NCBI GenBank assembly: GCA_029817715.1
Contig: JARUPY010000455.1
Coordinates: forward strand, 377,001-441,000
DNA from: Melastoma dodecandrum
Taxonomy: Eukaryota; Streptophyta; Magnoliopsida; Myrtales; Melastomataceae
DNA: 64,000 nt
Direction: 5' to 3'
Of this stretch, positions 63,973 to 64,000 are shown one piece after another. The translations under genes were made by a program, and so were the position numbers. Under the pieces are notes generated by a model, which saw only the letters and a program-made list of their open reading frames with translations, searched no databases and was not told the DNA's origin. Numbering within the stretch: the first letter of the stretch is position 1; every line of letters begins with the position of its first letter.

Positions 63973-64000
63973 ATGGCTGCCTCCTCCTTCATGTTCTTTC
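63973..64000 (+). CDS. Possible start of a gene running off the right edge, very tentative
   Basis: ATGGCTGCCTCCTCCTTCATG in a good start context (GACCCGAATGGCT, with G after the ATG) follows a pyrimidine-rich leader and runs off the window. MAASSFMFF could be an organelle-targeting start. Only nine codons are visible, so this rests on context alone. Confidence 0.25.

Noticed and set aside
1..64000. CRISPR arrays, bacterial operons, tRNA or rRNA genes
   Set aside because: None seen. Repeats present are not regularly spaced with unique spacers, and the gene structures are eukaryotic. The tRNA-like TGGTATCAGAGC at 5724 is the retrotransposon primer binding site.

Overview
This is a 64 kb window of plant nuclear DNA, very probably from a core eudicot. 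Most genes have GT-AG introns and plant-only families are present: PDV2, a CASP-like protein, an extra-large G protein, an LRR-extensin, a subclass III SnRK2 and a JINGUBANG-like WD40 protein. GGCCCA/TGGGCC promoter motifs recur upstream of genes. Species cannot be fixed from sequence alone. Exon structures below were built by hand from splice sites, reading frame and remembered family sequences; no search was run.

Layout. 1-12 kb: 5' end of HDR (plastid isoprenoid pathway, minus), an ARIADNE-type RBR E3 ligase, PDV2 (plastid division), an intact Ty1/copia retrotransposon (5495-9970) with 229-bp LTRs that look identical, a haemoglobin last-exon remnant, a PADRE/DUF4228 protein and a DC1 protein. 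12-26 kb: a broken PPR gene, a CASPL5-type membrane protein, TOM6, an ATL RING-H2 ligase, a 4 kb gene-poor stretch and a single-exon WD40 gene. 28-39 kb: XLG, a REM-type B3 gene, an MEE14/CBP1-like gene and a pollen-type LRR-extensin. 39-49 kb: a decayed DUF719/FAM114-like gene carrying a MITE-like insertion, an array of four 2-oxoglutarate dioxygenase copies (two intact, two broken) and a methylesterase relic. 49-53 kb: unidentified decayed or repetitive sequence. 53-64 kb: an OST1-type SnRK2 kinase, a DEK_C plus three-SWIB gene, a long inverted repeat, an RNF170-like RING membrane protein and possibly the first codons of another gene at the right edge.

The genes do not form a pathway; this is ordinary plant chromosome arm. 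The strongest global signal is collinearity: from memory, HDR-ARI1-WD40-XLG2 are near neighbours on Arabidopsis chromosome 4, PDV2-haemoglobin-DC1-PPR-MEE14-PEX3 on chromosome 2, and 2OG dioxygenases-PEX1-SWIB-ATL65 on chromosome 3. The window looks like the unfractionated ancestor of these segments. The most interesting items are the young copia element, the set of at least six broken genes in otherwise conserved positions, the half-decayed dioxygenase array with a lineage-specific intron difference, a lost zinc ligand in the ARI gene, and the inverted repeat near 60 kb.
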